DNA of 64,000 bases, from positions 124,001 to 188,000 of the forward strand of contig NZ_FNNN01000007.1 in assembly GCF_900106755.1 (NCBI RefSeq), in the 5' to 3' direction. This document shows positions 23,684 through 33,362 of this stretch, piece after piece. Below the pieces are notes generated by a model that saw only the letters and a program-made list of their open reading frames with translations, searched no databases and was not told the origin of the DNA. A program made the translations under genes and the position numbers. The stretch is from Bacteroides faecis MAJ27 (GTDB taxonomy: Bacteria > Bacteroidota > Bacteroidia > Bacteroidales > Bacteroidaceae). Each line of letters opens with the position of its first letter. Positions within the stretch are counted from its first letter, which is position 1.

Positions 23684-25126
23684 TCAGTAACGGCGGGAAG
23701 GAGTATAATCGATCCTATATATACGATCGAAGAAAGGCATCCATTCATTCTCCGCAATTCCAAGCTGCAATCCGTAGAAATGTGTATCCACTTTTCTATA
23801 TTCCAGCATTTGGTCAGTCAGTTCCGGCACAGACAACGGAATTTTAAAATCACTGATCCACAATACATCCGCATTCATATATTCCTTTTTTGACTGGAGC
23901 AACCGGAATGTAGCTTTCAGCATTCGGGTAGCATCCGTGTCACCACAGGAAGTGGTCGAGAAGAATTCAAGCAGCCGTGCCCTCTCTCTCCGGACATCAA
24001 TCGGATTGATGGAAACAGAAAAAGCAATCAGAAAACAGTCCCGACGCTGCCTGTCGGCTATTTCCAATATTTTAATCAACAGTGAATATGCAATCTTTTC
24101 CGGTTTCCCTACCATACTGCCGGAAGTATCGAGACAGACAATCATCGGTCCTTTCTGCGTGGCAGGCTTTATTTCCAATCGCCGGGCAGGTTGCATAATC
24201 TCAGATTTATAACGGAAAGTCTGGAGTTTCCGGGTAATATACTTATAGACAAATAAATCTTCCAGTTCATCATCGGCACAATGTGCCAGTTCCGTAGGAA
24301 GCAATGCGTTCAGGTCATTTCCTGTCGTAATACCCAGAATATCGCTTTTAGATGAATGCTCCATCTTATACACATCTCCCTGCGCAACATGCAACTGATC
24401 TTTTCCTTCATCGTCTGCCATACGTCCCATCTTGTTGGCCACCTTGACTACTTCCGGATATTCTTTCTGAATACGGACTATTTTGCGTATCCGTTCAAAG
24501 TCTATGGTATTCCACATACCGCTCATCAATCCCCATGCCTGATAGAACTCGTCTTTCTCTATATTATTCTGCCGGATATATTCGGGAATATTCCTGAGAT
24601 TAGCATGGAGCCTGCGTTCAAAATCATCCTTGCGCTGTTCTACTTCTTTCTCCTTTTGTTCCTGCAAATCCCGTTGGAAAGCCTCTTTCCAGTCGTCCAC
24701 CATCCTTTCCCAGACTTCATCATCGGCATATTTCCCTTCATTACCGAATTGCCCCTGATAAAACGCACGGTCGAAGCCATTGCCTCCATATTTGTCGGAA
24801 ACTTGCTGAAGCAAAGCCTGCCATCCGTCTTTCCGTTTGACCTCCGACCATTCCAGGGCAAGTTCCATTCCTTGCTGTTCCGACTGGCTTTTCTGCATAT
24901 TGTATCTTTGTTTCTCCAGGTTCAGCCGGATAAACTGGCTCATCGCATCGTAGAAAATTCGGGCACAGACCTCATCACTCAAAACCTGTATCCTTATCAT
25001 CGGATCGTTCATGACGGAAAGCAGATAGGCATACAACGGTTCATTGTCCGCTTCCGCACACTCTCCGGTCGCTACATACCTATCCAACACCTGCACATAA
25101 AATGCAGCATCATATCTAAGACTCAT
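23684..25126 (-). CDS. viaA: VWA-domain protein, ViaA-like
   Basis: 480 aa, close to ViaA (483 aa in E. coli). A helical N-terminal half (residues 1-300) with a highly charged coiled segment near 145-180 precedes a von Willebrand A domain with the MIDAS motif CLDTSGSMVG near 330. It starts inside the 3' end of the AAA+ gene (overlap 11 bases), so both are made together. In E. coli the partner chaperone RavA acts with ViaA on respiratory and Fe-S enzymes; the same role is inferred here. Confidence 0.85.
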   Translation of the reverse strand: MSLRYDAAFYVQVLDRYVATGECAEADNEPLYAYLLSVMNDPMIRIQVLSDEVCARIFYDAMSQFIRLNLEKQRYNMQKSQSEQQGMELALEWSEVKRKDGWQALLQQVSDKYGGNGFDRAFYQGQFGNEGKYADDEVWERMVDDWKEAFQRDLQEQKEKEVEQRKDDFERRLHANLRNIPEYIRQNNIEKDEFYQAWGLMSGMWNTIDFERIRKIVRIQKEYPEVVKVANKMGRMADDEGKDQLHVAQGDVYKMEHSSKSDILGITTGNDLNALLPTELAHCADDELEDLFVYKYITRKLQTFRYKSEIMQPARRLEIKPATQKGPMIVCLDTSGSMVGKPEKIAYSLLIKILEIADRQRRDCFLIAFSVSINPIDVRRERARLLEFFSTTSCGDTDATRMLKATFRLLQSKKEYMNADVLWISDFKIPLSVPELTDQMLEYRKVDTHFYGLQLGIAENEWMPFFDRIYRIDYTPSRRY

Positions 25127-26669
25127 CGCCGTATCTCAGTTTACGGACATCCACGCGTGCCCAGGCAATCTCTTTGCGGATGGTCGCCACATATTGTGCA
25201 ACCCCTTTCTTGTCTTCTTCAGAAACGAAAATATTCTCAGACAAATCTTTTACTAATTTCTCTATCCTACCGTGAGCTGTCTCCAGTTCCGTTTCATAAT
25301 CCCGGTCGGTGAGAGTCATATTGCCCAGCCACAACTGCTGTTGTTCTCCCCTTTTCAGTCTCCGCATCGCAAAACGGACACCATTGATATAAAGATTCTT
25401 TTCATCTCTGTAAAGAGTCACCCTTTCGGCACCTTGTTCCTTCATTTTGGAGGCATCGGAGAAAGTGCGTATAATCGTCCGCTTCAGATTCAGCGGATCA
25501 GCATACATGACTCCTGTCGCAGGAGCATCCTTCGGACTATATTCTTTCAGATTCTTATAGTCCACAATAAAGATATAGGTATTCCCCGTACCGTGATTTT
25601 CTATCTGATAATAAAAATGGTCGATGATCATCAAATCATCGTCCCTGCGATCCCCTTTCTGCCGGGCCTTCTCCAATGCTTCACGCACGCGGCTTACTTT
25701 CAGATCCGACTTTAACGATAAGTTGATAGCTGCAATCTCCTTTACGCAGGGTACAAATAGTGCACGGACAACAATCTGCCGGATATCTGCACACTCGTCC
25801 GGCTCATTCCACAAGCAATGATAAATGGGTAATAAATCTGTCAGACAAGCTTCCTTCCGTCCGTGAACAAAAGCAGAAGCCTTCAGCAGTTTCACGATAT
25901 TCTTCCAGCGACGGTCGCTTACATAGACATTCCGATGTATTTCCGAACCTTGGATCCCGACTTTCTCCAGATTTCTGCGAATTTCCGTGATGCAGGACAG
26001 AACTTCGGCAGCTACCGTGATCTGTCTTATCTCTTTCTGCCACCCGGCATACTCTTCATCCGAAATCTGCCACTGGCACGTTTCCTGTTCTTCTTCATCA
26101 CCATCATCCAGCAACATCTGGTAGAATGCCTCCTCCTGCTTCACACAAGTACTGATCATACGAATCAAAAAGCGGTCCCACAAGGCTTCCAGCCCTTCTC
26201 CCTGCGTAGGCAGCTCATTACTGGCGGCTACCAGCAGTTTCAACGGAAGCTTTAACTCCGTATCTCCGTTCCGAAACAACTTTTCATTGATCACCGTCAA
26301 CAACGTATTCTGAATGGCCGGCCCCGCTTTCCATATTTCATCCAGAAAGACGACATCCGCTGTAGGCAGATACCCGTTCACAGCATGCTCATACTTATCC
26401 GACTCCTTCAAACGACTAATGCTCACCGGTCCAAATATTTCATCAGGTGTAGAAAAACGGGACATCAGATACTCAAATGCCCTCGCATCAACAAAAGCTC
26501 TCTTCAACCGCCGTGCCACCATCGACTTCGCCACTCCCGGAGGACCCAGCAATAAAATACTTTCGCCCGCCAAAGCAGCCAGCAAAGACAAGCCGATTTC
26601 AGCCTCCTTCTCATACACTCCCCTGTTCATTTCGGACAGCAGCAACTGTATACGTTCTTTTATTTCCAT
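25116..26669 (-). CDS. ravA: AAA+ ATPase of the MoxR group, RavA-like
   Basis: 517 aa. Walker A GPPGVAKS lies near residue 42, Walker B VVFLDEI near 107, sensor-1-type VAASNELPTQGEGLEALWDRFL near 148 with the arginine finger region. The C-terminal half contains the RavA-type LARA-like insert (around 380-440, RTIIRTFSDASKMKEQGAE). Partner of the downstream VWA protein. A non-coding stretch of 290 bases (26670-26960) separates it from the divergent TPR gene and contains that gene's promoter. Confidence 0.85.
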   Translation of the reverse strand: MEIKERIQLLLSEMNRGVYEKEAEIGLSLLAALAGESILLLGPPGVAKSMVARRLKRAFVDARAFEYLMSRFSTPDEIFGPVSISRLKESDKYEHAVNGYLPTADVVFLDEIWKAGPAIQNTLLTVINEKLFRNGDTELKLPLKLLVAASNELPTQGEGLEALWDRFLIRMISTCVKQEEAFYQMLLDDGDEEEQETCQWQISDEEYAGWQKEIRQITVAAEVLSCITEIRRNLEKVGIQGSEIHRNVYVSDRRWKNIVKLLKASAFVHGRKEACLTDLLPIYHCLWNEPDECADIRQIVVRALFVPCVKEIAAINLSLKSDLKVSRVREALEKARQKGDRRDDDLMIIDHFYYQIENHGTGNTYIFIVDYKNLKEYSPKDAPATGVMYADPLNLKRTIIRTFSDASKMKEQGAERVTLYRDEKNLYINGVRFAMRRLKRGEQQQLWLGNMTLTDRDYETELETAHGRIEKLVKDLSENIFVSEEDKKGVAQYVATIRKEIAWARVDVRKLRYGDES

Positions 26670-26903
26670 ATTATTCTTTGATTCAGCACATAAAAAAGAT
26701 GTAATTCATCTTGCCTGCTATACATTGTTTATCAACAAACGGCTTGCAAATATACGTTTTTACCGGTTATTAATATGATTACTTCCCTCTCAATTCTGTC
26801 ATTCATCCTCAAGAATTATCTTAAGGCATATTTATTATTGACTATTTATTCACCCAATATGCAATAAAAACAAAAGGACGCAAATTTCCTTCCGCATTTA
26901 CCC

Positions 26904-26932
26904 CCATTTACACAAATAAAAACTATCTTTGC
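26904..26932 (+). promoter_or_regulatory. Promoter of the 2-oxoacid oxidoreductase operon
   Basis: TATCTTTGC at 26924-26932 matches the Bacteroides -7 box and a T-rich -33 region lies about 20 bases upstream. It is 29 bases before ATG 26961, which gives a short leader. A poly-purine A-tract region precedes it. Confidence 0.65.
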
Positions 26933-26960
26933 GTCTCAGAATCCCGAAAGACGAAAGAAA

Positions 26961-27242
26961 ATGGAGCAAATAGACAACCTAAAAGAGCTTATCAATCAAG
27001 GGGATGTGGACACAGCGATTAAGCAACTGGACCAACTTCTCCAAGACGATTCTGTCGAGAAAGATAAAGATATGCTCTACTATTTACGGGGAAATGCCTA
27101 CCGAAAAAAAGGAGATTGGAAGCAAGCGCTGGATAACTACCAGTATGCTATTGATCTCAATCCCGACAGTCCCGCTGTTCAGGCAAGAACAATGGCGATA
27201 GATATCCTGAATTTCTACCACAAAGATATGTTCAATCAATAA
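26961..27242 (+). CDS. Small TPR protein
   Basis: 93 aa with about two tetratricopeptide-like helices pairs: DVDTAIKQLDQLLQD and YYLRGNAYRKKGDWKQALDNYQYAIDLNPDSPA, the latter a classic TPR consensus. It begins the operon and is followed 34 bases later by the ferredoxin subunit gene, so it may help assemble or scaffold the oxidoreductase, which is inference. Confidence 0.85.
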   Translation: MEQIDNLKELINQGDVDTAIKQLDQLLQDDSVEKDKDMLYYLRGNAYRKKGDWKQALDNYQYAIDLNPDSPAVQARTMAIDILNFYHKDMFNQ

Positions 27243-27276
27243 TCGAATTCAAAGATAACGTAATAAAATAGAGATT

Positions 27277-27504
27277 ATGGCAAAAATTAAAGGAGCAATC
27301 GTAGTCGACACGGAGCGTTGCAAAGGGTGCAACCTGTGTGTAGTAGCGTGTCCGCTCGATGTAATCGCCCTCAATAAAGAGGTAAATATGAAAGGCTATA
27401 ACTATGCCTGGCAAGTAAAAGAAGATACCTGTAACGGATGTAGCTCGTGCGCAACAGTTTGTCCCGACGGATGTATCTCAGTGTATAAAGTAAAAGTAGA
27501 ATAA
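27277..27504 (+). CDS. 2-oxoacid:ferredoxin oxidoreductase, ferredoxin (delta) subunit
   Basis: 75 aa carrying two [4Fe-4S] motifs: CKGCNLCVVACP near residue 14 and CNGCSSCATVCP near 49. Electrons released by 2-oxoacid decarboxylation pass through these clusters to external ferredoxin. It precedes the alpha, beta and gamma subunit genes, in the order typical of Bacteroides VOR/KOR-type enzymes. Confidence 0.92.
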   Translation: MAKIKGAIVVDTERCKGCNLCVVACPLDVIALNKEVNMKGYNYAWQVKEDTCNGCSSCATVCPDGCISVYKVKVE

Positions 27505-27516
27505 AAGAAAAAGAAT

Positions 27517-28599
27517 ATGGCAGAAGAAGTTGTATTAATGAAAGGGAACGAAGCCATCGCCCACGCAGCCATCCGTTGCGGTGCGGACGGATACTTCGGT
27601 TACCCTATTACTCCCCAATCGGAAGTGCTGGAAACGCTGGCCGAACTGAAACCGTGGGAAACAACCGGCATGGTAGTACTCCAGGCAGAAAGTGAAGTAG
27701 CAGCTATCAATATGGTATACGGAGGCGCAGGTAGCGGAAAGATGGTATTAACCTCTTCCTCAAGCCCGGGCGTGAGCTTGAAACAGGAAGGTATCTCCTA
27801 TATCGCAGGTGCCGAACTTCCTTGTTTGATCGTAAACGTGATGCGTGGCGGTCCCGGACTGGGAACGATCCAGCCGAGCCAGGCAGACTACTTCCAGACT
27901 GTAAAAGGTGGTGGCCACGGTGACTACAGACTGATCGCACTTGCTCCGGCATCCGTACAGGAAATGGCGGACTTCGTTGCATTAGGTTTCGAGTTGGCAT
28001 TCAAATATCGTAATCCTGCTATCATTCTTGCCGATGGTGTAATCGGACAGATGATGGAGAAAGTAGTTCTCCCCGCACAGAAACCACGTCGCACTGATGA
28101 GGAAATCATCAAACAATGCCCGTGGGCTACTACCGGAAGAACCAAAGGCCGTAAACCGAACATTATCACTTCTCTGGAACTGAAACCGGAAGCGATGGAA
28201 ATAAACAATCTCCGCTTCCAGGCTAAATACCGCGAAATTGAAGAAAACGAAGTACGCTTTGAGGAAATCAACTGCGAAGATGCAGAATACCTGATCATTG
28301 CTTTCGGTTCAATGGCACGTATCGGCCAGAAAGCAATGGAAATGGCCCGTGAAAAAGGTATCAAAGTCGGTATTCTCCGTCCTATTACTCTGTGGCCGTT
28401 CCCGACCAAAGCAATTGCAGCCTATGCTGACAAAGTAAAAGGTATGCTCGTTACAGAATTAAATGCCGGACAGATGATTGAAGATGTCCGCCTGGCTGTT
28501 AATGGTAAAATAAAGGTAGAACACTTCGGACGCCTCGGTGGTATTGTTCCCGATCCCGACGAGATTGTTACTGCTTTGGAAGAAAAAATAATCAAATAA
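27517..28599 (+). CDS. vorB: 2-oxoacid:ferredoxin oxidoreductase alpha subunit (VorB-like)
   Basis: 360 aa. Pyrimidine-binding N-terminal domain (residues 1-230: MKGNEAIAHAAIRCGADGYFGYPITPQSEV and the GGPGLGTIQPSQADYF motif), then a transketolase-C-like domain II (DAEYLIIAFGSMARI to ILRPITLWPFP). Converts branched-chain or other 2-oxoacids to acyl-CoA with reduction of ferredoxin, in the cytosol. Family members in Bacteroides are usually called 3-methyl-2-oxobutanoate dehydrogenase VorB; substrate not proven. Confidence 0.9.
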   Translation: MAEEVVLMKGNEAIAHAAIRCGADGYFGYPITPQSEVLETLAELKPWETTGMVVLQAESEVAAINMVYGGAGSGKMVLTSSSSPGVSLKQEGISYIAGAELPCLIVNVMRGGPGLGTIQPSQADYFQTVKGGGHGDYRLIALAPASVQEMADFVALGFELAFKYRNPAIILADGVIGQMMEKVVLPAQKPRRTDEEIIKQCPWATTGRTKGRKPNIITSLELKPEAMEINNLRFQAKYREIEENEVRFEEINCEDAEYLIIAFGSMARIGQKAMEMAREKGIKVGILRPITLWPFPTKAIAAYADKVKGMLVTELNAGQMIEDVRLAVNGKIKVEHFGRLGGIVPDPDEIVTALEEKIIK

Positions 28600-28608
28600 C
28601 GAAAGACG

Positions 28609-28785
28609 ATGAATCCCGATAAAATAAGGAACGTACTGAACATCCTTTTCATGATATTGGCACTTGCCGCCATCATCACTTACTTCGTAGCAGGAAAGGA
28701 AGATTTTAGAATGTTTATCTACATATGCGGCGCGGCAATCTTTGTCAAGCTGATGGAGTTTTTTATACGGTTCACCAACAGATAA
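28609..28785 (+). CDS. Small membrane protein in the vor operon, 58 aa
   Basis: ATG 28609 to TAA 28783-28785. Two hydrophobic segments (ILFMILALAAIITYFVA and MFIYICGAAIFVKLMEFFI) separated by a short charged loop, with charged ends. It lies between the alpha and beta subunit genes with 9- and 12-base gaps, so it is certainly co-transcribed. A role in membrane attachment of the complex is conceivable but unproven. Family not recognised. Confidence 0.75.
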   Translation: MNPDKIRNVLNILFMILALAAIITYFVAGKEDFRMFIYICGAAIFVKLMEFFIRFTNR

Positions 28786-28797
28786 GGAGAAGAAGTT

Positions 28798-29562
28798 ATG
28801 ACTAAAGAAGAAATAATCAAACCCGAGAATCTGGTTTACAAGAAACCGACTCTGATGAACGATAATGCCATGCACTACTGTCCGGGTTGCAGTCACGGTG
28901 TGGTACACAAGCTCATCGCCGAAGTGATAGAAGAGATGGGCATGGAAGATAAAACGGTGGGAATCTCTCCGGTAGGATGTGCAGTTTTCGCCTACAACTA
29001 TTTGGATATTGACTGGCAAGAAGCAGCACACGGACGTGCTCCTGCTGTAGCAACTGCCGTCAAACGCCTATGGCCGGACCGTCTCGTGTTCACTTACCAA
29101 GGTGATGGCGACCTGGCTTGTATCGGTACTGCCGAAACAATTCACGCACTGAACCGCGGCGAAAATATTACCATTATCTTTATCAATAACGCTATCTACG
29201 GTATGACCGGCGGCCAGATGGCTCCGACTACACTGGTAGGCATGAAGAGTTCTACCTGTCCTTACGGACGTGATGTAGAACTGCACGGCTATCCATTGAA
29301 AATGACCGAGATTGCCGCCCAACTGGAAGGAACGGCTTACGTAACCCGTCAGTCGGTACAATCAGTACCTGCCATCCGCAAAGCCAAGAAAGCGATACGC
29401 AAGGCATTCGAGAATTCGATGAACGGCAAAGGTTCCAACCTCGTTGAAATCGTATCTACTTGCAGCTCCGGCTGGAAGATGACTCCGGAAAAATCAAATA
29501 AATGGATGGAGGAACATATGTTCCCATTCTATCCGCTGGGTGATTTAAAAGATAAAGAATAA
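28798..29562 (+). CDS. 2-oxoacid:ferredoxin oxidoreductase beta subunit, TPP-binding
   Basis: 254 aa. The thiamine diphosphate binding region includes the CPGCSHGVVHKLIAE start near 28, GDGDLACIGTAETIHAL near 102 and NNAIYGMTGGQMAPTT near 130. Catalyses decarboxylation of the 2-oxoacid with the alpha subunit. Full length for the family. Confidence 0.92.
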   Translation: MTKEEIIKPENLVYKKPTLMNDNAMHYCPGCSHGVVHKLIAEVIEEMGMEDKTVGISPVGCAVFAYNYLDIDWQEAAHGRAPAVATAVKRLWPDRLVFTYQGDGDLACIGTAETIHALNRGENITIIFINNAIYGMTGGQMAPTTLVGMKSSTCPYGRDVELHGYPLKMTEIAAQLEGTAYVTRQSVQSVPAIRKAKKAIRKAFENSMNGKGSNLVEIVSTCSSGWKMTPEKSNKWMEEHMFPFYPLGDLKDKE

Positions 29563-29581
29563 CGCAAAAGTCAACAGAACA

Positions 29582-30124
29582 ATGAAAGAAGAAATAATTA
29601 TTGCAGGATTCGGTGGACAAGGCGTATTGTCTATGGGTAAAATTCTGGCCTATTCCGGACTGATGGAAGGAAAAGAAGTAAGCTGGATGCCGGCATATGG
29701 TCCTGAACAACGAGGCGGAACAGCCAATGTGACAGTGATTGTAAGCGATGACAAGATATCTTCACCGATCCTGAGCAAATATGATACGGCGATCATACTG
29801 AACCAACCTTCACTGGAGAAATTTGAAAGCAAGGTAAAACCGGGCGGTATCCTGATCTACGACGGATATGGAATTATCAACCCGCCTACCCGCAAGGATA
29901 TCAAAGTATATCGCATCGACGCAATGGATGCTGCCAACGAAATGAATAACGCGAAAGCCTTCAACATGATCGTACTCGGCGGACTGCTGCAACTCCGTCC
30001 TATCGTGACACTGGAAAATGTCATCAAAGGACTGAAGAAAACTCTTCCGGAACGCCATCACCACTTGATTCCCATGAACGAGGAAGCGATCAAAAAAGGG
30101 ATGGAATTAATCCACGAAGTCTAA
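29582..30124 (+). CDS. 2-oxoacid:ferredoxin oxidoreductase gamma subunit
   Basis: 180 aa, begins EEIIIAGFGGQGVLSMGKIL, the signature of the catalytic gamma domain, with PAYGPEQRGGTANVTV near residue 40. It binds CoA and completes the four-subunit enzyme encoded from 27277. Last gene of the operon; the following spacer is filled with ATTGACA repeats. Confidence 0.92.
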   Translation: MKEEIIIAGFGGQGVLSMGKILAYSGLMEGKEVSWMPAYGPEQRGGTANVTVIVSDDKISSPILSKYDTAIILNQPSLEKFESKVKPGGILIYDGYGIINPPTRKDIKVYRIDAMDAANEMNNAKAFNMIVLGGLLQLRPIVTLENVIKGLKKTLPERHHHLIPMNEEAIKKGMELIHEV

Positions 30125-30255
30125 ATAATTGACAATTGACAGTTGACAATTGATAATTAGAGATACTAATTGACAATTTACAATCGGCATAAATTGGCAA
30201 AATAACGCATATAGACGTTAATTGTCAATTGCCAATTGTCAATTGTCAATTTTTC
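30125..30255. repeat. ATTGACAATTGACA short repeats with inverted counterpart
   Basis: Several copies of AATTGACA run rightward in 30126-30175 and their complement TTGTCAATTG occurs repeatedly in 30218-30250. Together they can fold into a long hairpin between the oxidoreductase operon and the porin gene. Such tandem pieces are common between Bacteroides genes and may work as a terminator. Confidence 0.6.
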
Positions 30256-30258
30256 ATG

Positions 30259-30267
30259 TATCTTTGC
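30259..30267 (+). promoter_or_regulatory. Promoter -7 box of the porin gene
   Basis: TATCTTTGC fits TAnnTTTG and lies 9 bases before ATG 30276, so the transcript would have almost no leader; an alternative downstream start of translation is therefore also possible. The repeats upstream form part of the promoter region. Confidence 0.5.
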
Positions 30268-30275
30268 CTCCAATT

Positions 30276-32318
30276 ATGAGACGAATCTTACTATTATATA
30301 TATTATTTTCCGTTGTAGGATTGAGTGCTATTCATGCGCAGCTCAACCCTGCCCGCCAACAAATCGACGAAAACGGACGCGACCAATATGGTAATCAGGT
30401 AGACCCTGCCATGATTCCGGATAAACTGGACAGTGCTAATGTTGAAGTACAGGGATTGCCGCCTACGCTATATATGTGGCGTATCAAGAACCAATTAGGC
30501 GACCGGACAATGATTCCGGCAGATACGACTTATCATCATTTCCAAAACACAAACCTTACAGACGGAATTACCGGACATTATAATTACCTGGCCAATTTAG
30601 GTTCTCCGCGTCTGTCGCGTATCTTCTTTGAACGCAATTATCCGGAACCGACCATCTTTATGGAGCCTTTCTCCAGCTTTTTCATTCGTCCGACGGAGTT
30701 CAACTTTACAAACAGTAATGTACCTTATACCAACCTGACCTATCACAAGGCGGGTAATAAGCAAAATGGAGAAGAACGTTTCAAATCCTATTTCTCAGTC
30801 AATGTAAACAAGAAGCTGGCTTTCGGCTTTAATATCGACTATCTGTATGGCCGGGGCTACTATAACAATCAAAATACTTCTTATTTTAATGCTGCACTTT
30901 TCGGTAGTTACATTGGCGACCGCTATCAGATTCAAGGAATATACAGCAACAATTATCTGAAAACAAACGAGAACGGTGGTATCACTGACGACCGCTACAT
31001 TACCGCACCGGAAGAAATGGCAGAAGGAAGAAAGGAATATGAATCGGTCAATATTCCTACCGTACTCAACGCCAGTGCGAACCGTAACCACGACTTCTAC
31101 GTATTTCTGACCCAACGCTATAATCTGGGATTTCAGCGGGATATTCCACAAGCGGAAAATGATACGATGCCTGCCAAACAAGAGTTCGTTCCGGTCACCA
31201 GCTTTATACACACCATTCAGGTAGAACGCTCACGCCATAATTTCCGTTCGGACGATAACGTAAAGGATTATTATAGTGATACCCATCTCGACAAAGAAAA
31301 CACATTCGTCAGGGACAGTACCGTTTATGTCGGAATAAAGAATACAATAGGTATCGCCCTCCTCGAAGGCTTCAATAAATATGCAAAAGCAGGACTGACA
31401 GCCTTTGCCTCCCATAAGCTGAGCAAATATTCGCTGATGAGCCTGGACCCGCTAAGACAGGATAAATACAACGAGACGGAAATCTATATAGGCGGTGAAC
31501 TGACTAAAAAGCAAGGAAACGTTCTTCATTATCACGCGATTGGTGAAGTGGGCATGGCAGGAAAAGCGATTGGTCAGTTTAATGTAAAAGGAGATATCGA
31601 CTTAAATATCCCTTTATGGAAAGATACAGTGAGTGTAATTGCACGCGGAGAAATCAGTAATAAACTTGCGCCATTCTACATGCGCCATTATCATTCCAAA
31701 CATTTTTGGTGGGACGATGATATGGATAAGGAATTCCGCACCCGCATCGAAGGTGAACTAAACATAGCCAATTGGGGGACACGCCTGAGAGCCGGAGTTG
31801 AAAATATAAAGAACTATACTTACTTCAACCAGCAGGCTTTGCCGACACAGAAAGGCGGTAGTTTGCAGGTTTTGTCGGCTTGCTTCAATCAGGATTTCAA
31901 GGTGGGAATCTTTCATCTGGACAATGAAGTAATCTGGCAGAAATCCAGTGACCAGGCTGTACTGCCATTGCCGGAACTCTCACTGTATCATAATTTCTAT
32001 ATGCAGTTTAAACTGGCGAAGAAAGTATTGAGCGTACAGTTAGGTGCCGATGTACGTTATTTCACCAAGTATGACGCTCCTGCCTATATGCCTGCTACAC
32101 AGCAGTTCTACCTGCAACCGGAAGAAGGCAAAGTAGAGATAGGCGGCTATCCGATAGTGAATGTTTATGCTAACCTACACTTGAAACGTACCCGTTTTTA
32201 TGTGATGATGTATCACGTCAACCAGGGAATGAGCAAACCCAATTATTTTCTGGCTCCTCATTACCCCATCAATCCACGTGTGCTGAAATTCGGACTTTCA
32301 TGGAACTTCTATGATTAA
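30276..32318 (+). CDS. Putative porin, outer membrane beta-barrel
   Basis: 680 aa from ATG 30276 (MRRILLLYILFSVVGLSAIHA signal peptide). An earlier in-frame start at 30222 lies in repeat sequence before the promoter and is rejected. The body alternates aromatic and polar residues as in large barrels, with a C-terminal aromatic end (LKFGLSWNFYD). Resembles the Bacteroidetes putative porin family; ligand unknown. Followed by a substrate-binding protein gene 17 bases later, suggesting a shared transport role. Confidence 0.85.
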   Translation: MRRILLLYILFSVVGLSAIHAQLNPARQQIDENGRDQYGNQVDPAMIPDKLDSANVEVQGLPPTLYMWRIKNQLGDRTMIPADTTYHHFQNTNLTDGITGHYNYLANLGSPRLSRIFFERNYPEPTIFMEPFSSFFIRPTEFNFTNSNVPYTNLTYHKAGNKQNGEERFKSYFSVNVNKKLAFGFNIDYLYGRGYYNNQNTSYFNAALFGSYIGDRYQIQGIYSNNYLKTNENGGITDDRYITAPEEMAEGRKEYESVNIPTVLNASANRNHDFYVFLTQRYNLGFQRDIPQAENDTMPAKQEFVPVTSFIHTIQVERSRHNFRSDDNVKDYYSDTHLDKENTFVRDSTVYVGIKNTIGIALLEGFNKYAKAGLTAFASHKLSKYSLMSLDPLRQDKYNETEIYIGGELTKKQGNVLHYHAIGEVGMAGKAIGQFNVKGDIDLNIPLWKDTVSVIARGEISNKLAPFYMRHYHSKHFWWDDDMDKEFRTRIEGELNIANWGTRLRAGVENIKNYTYFNQQALPTQKGGSLQVLSACFNQDFKVGIFHLDNEVIWQKSSDQAVLPLPELSLYHNFYMQFKLAKKVLSVQLGADVRYFTKYDAPAYMPATQQFYLQPEEGKVEIGGYPIVNVYANLHLKRTRFYVMMYHVNQGMSKPNYFLAPHYPINPRVLKFGLSWNFYD

Positions 32319-32335
32319 CAAAATCTCTATGGCTT

Positions 32336-33172
32336 ATGAAAACGCGCCCGAAATTGAGACTATTCAGATATCTGTTGCCGGTAGTCATTGTATTGGCACT
32401 CATCTTCTCTGTCCGCTATTGCGGTAAGCAGGAAAAGCCTTCGGGACATCCGCGCGATTATGCAGCTATTGCCAAAGAAGGTATCTTACGTGTAGCTACC
32501 GAATATAATTCAATCAGTTTCTATGTAGACAGTGATACTGTGTCCGGATTCCACTATGAACTGATAGAAGCGTTCGCACGTGATAAGGGACTAAAAACTG
32601 AAATCACTCCTGTCATGAGTTTCGACGAACGGCTGGAAGGATTGAGCGACGGACGTTACGACGTGATAGCTTACGGAATACTGGCAACCAGTGAGCTGAA
32701 GGATTCACTGCTCCTCACCTCTCCCATTATACTCAACAAGCAGGTATTGGTACAGCGAAAAGCGAACGGAGAAAATGATTCACTTTATATCCGGAGCCAA
32801 TTAGACCTTGCCAAGAAGACACTTCATGTGGTAAAAGGCTCACCTTCTATTCTGCGTATTCATAATCTGGGTAATGAAATCGGAGATACCATTTATATAA
32901 AGGAAATAGAAAAATACGGTTCAGAGCAACTGATTTCGTTAGTTGCTCACGGAGATATCGATTATGCGGTCTGCGACGAAAGCATAGCCCGCGCAGTGAC
33001 TGATTCATTGCCACAGCTGGACATCAATACTGCAATCAGCTTTACCCAGTTCTATTCATGGGCAGTCAGCAAACAATCACCCGCATTGCTCGATAGCCTG
33101 AATACATGGCTGGACAAATTCCAGAAAGAAAAAGAGTATCAAAAAATTTACCGGAAATACTATACTAAATAA
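32336..33172 (+). CDS. Solute-binding family 3 protein, membrane-anchored
   Basis: 278 aa. An N-terminal membrane segment (YLLPVVIVLALIFSVRYC) is followed by a periplasmic binding domain: GILRVATEYNSISFYVD near 45, GFHYELIEAFARDKGL, and YDVIAYGILATS. This is the fold of the MltF N-terminal domain and amino-acid binding proteins, but there is no C-terminal lytic domain. Ligand unknown. Co-oriented with the porin gene. Confidence 0.85.
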   Translation: MKTRPKLRLFRYLLPVVIVLALIFSVRYCGKQEKPSGHPRDYAAIAKEGILRVATEYNSISFYVDSDTVSGFHYELIEAFARDKGLKTEITPVMSFDERLEGLSDGRYDVIAYGILATSELKDSLLLTSPIILNKQVLVQRKANGENDSLYIRSQLDLAKKTLHVVKGSPSILRIHNLGNEIGDTIYIKEIEKYGSEQLISLVAHGDIDYAVCDESIARAVTDSLPQLDINTAISFTQFYSWAVSKQSPALLDSLNTWLDKFQKEKEYQKIYRKYYTK

Positions 33173-33257
33173 GTGAAGATCCCCCCCGAGGACTTGACTT
33201 TCGTATTTGAATGTAGTATGCTTTATTCTCTATAAACAGAAGCTCTGTCCCCCAAAG

Positions 33258-33306
33258 AGTTAACAATCAATAAAGTTGCTCTTGACAAAAAATTGATCTA
33301 CTTTTG
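33258..33306 (+). promoter_or_regulatory. Promoter of the sigma-factor operon with shared 21-bp element
   Basis: TACTTTTG at 33299-33306 fits the -7 box. The 21 bases at 33258-33278, ending in the -33 TTG, are identical to 35769-35789 upstream of the oxidoreductase gene. Identical core and near-identical spacing to the -7 box (20 and 20 bases) suggest common control. Confidence 0.55.
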
Positions 33307-33362
33307 AAAAAAATCTCTTTTTGATGTCACGTTTTTAATCTGGCACCGTCTTATCAGTGTAA

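Noticed and set aside
30222..30275. N-terminal extension of the porin
   Set aside because: The extra residues are encoded by the ATTGACA repeat and the promoter; ATG 30276 begins a standard signal peptide.
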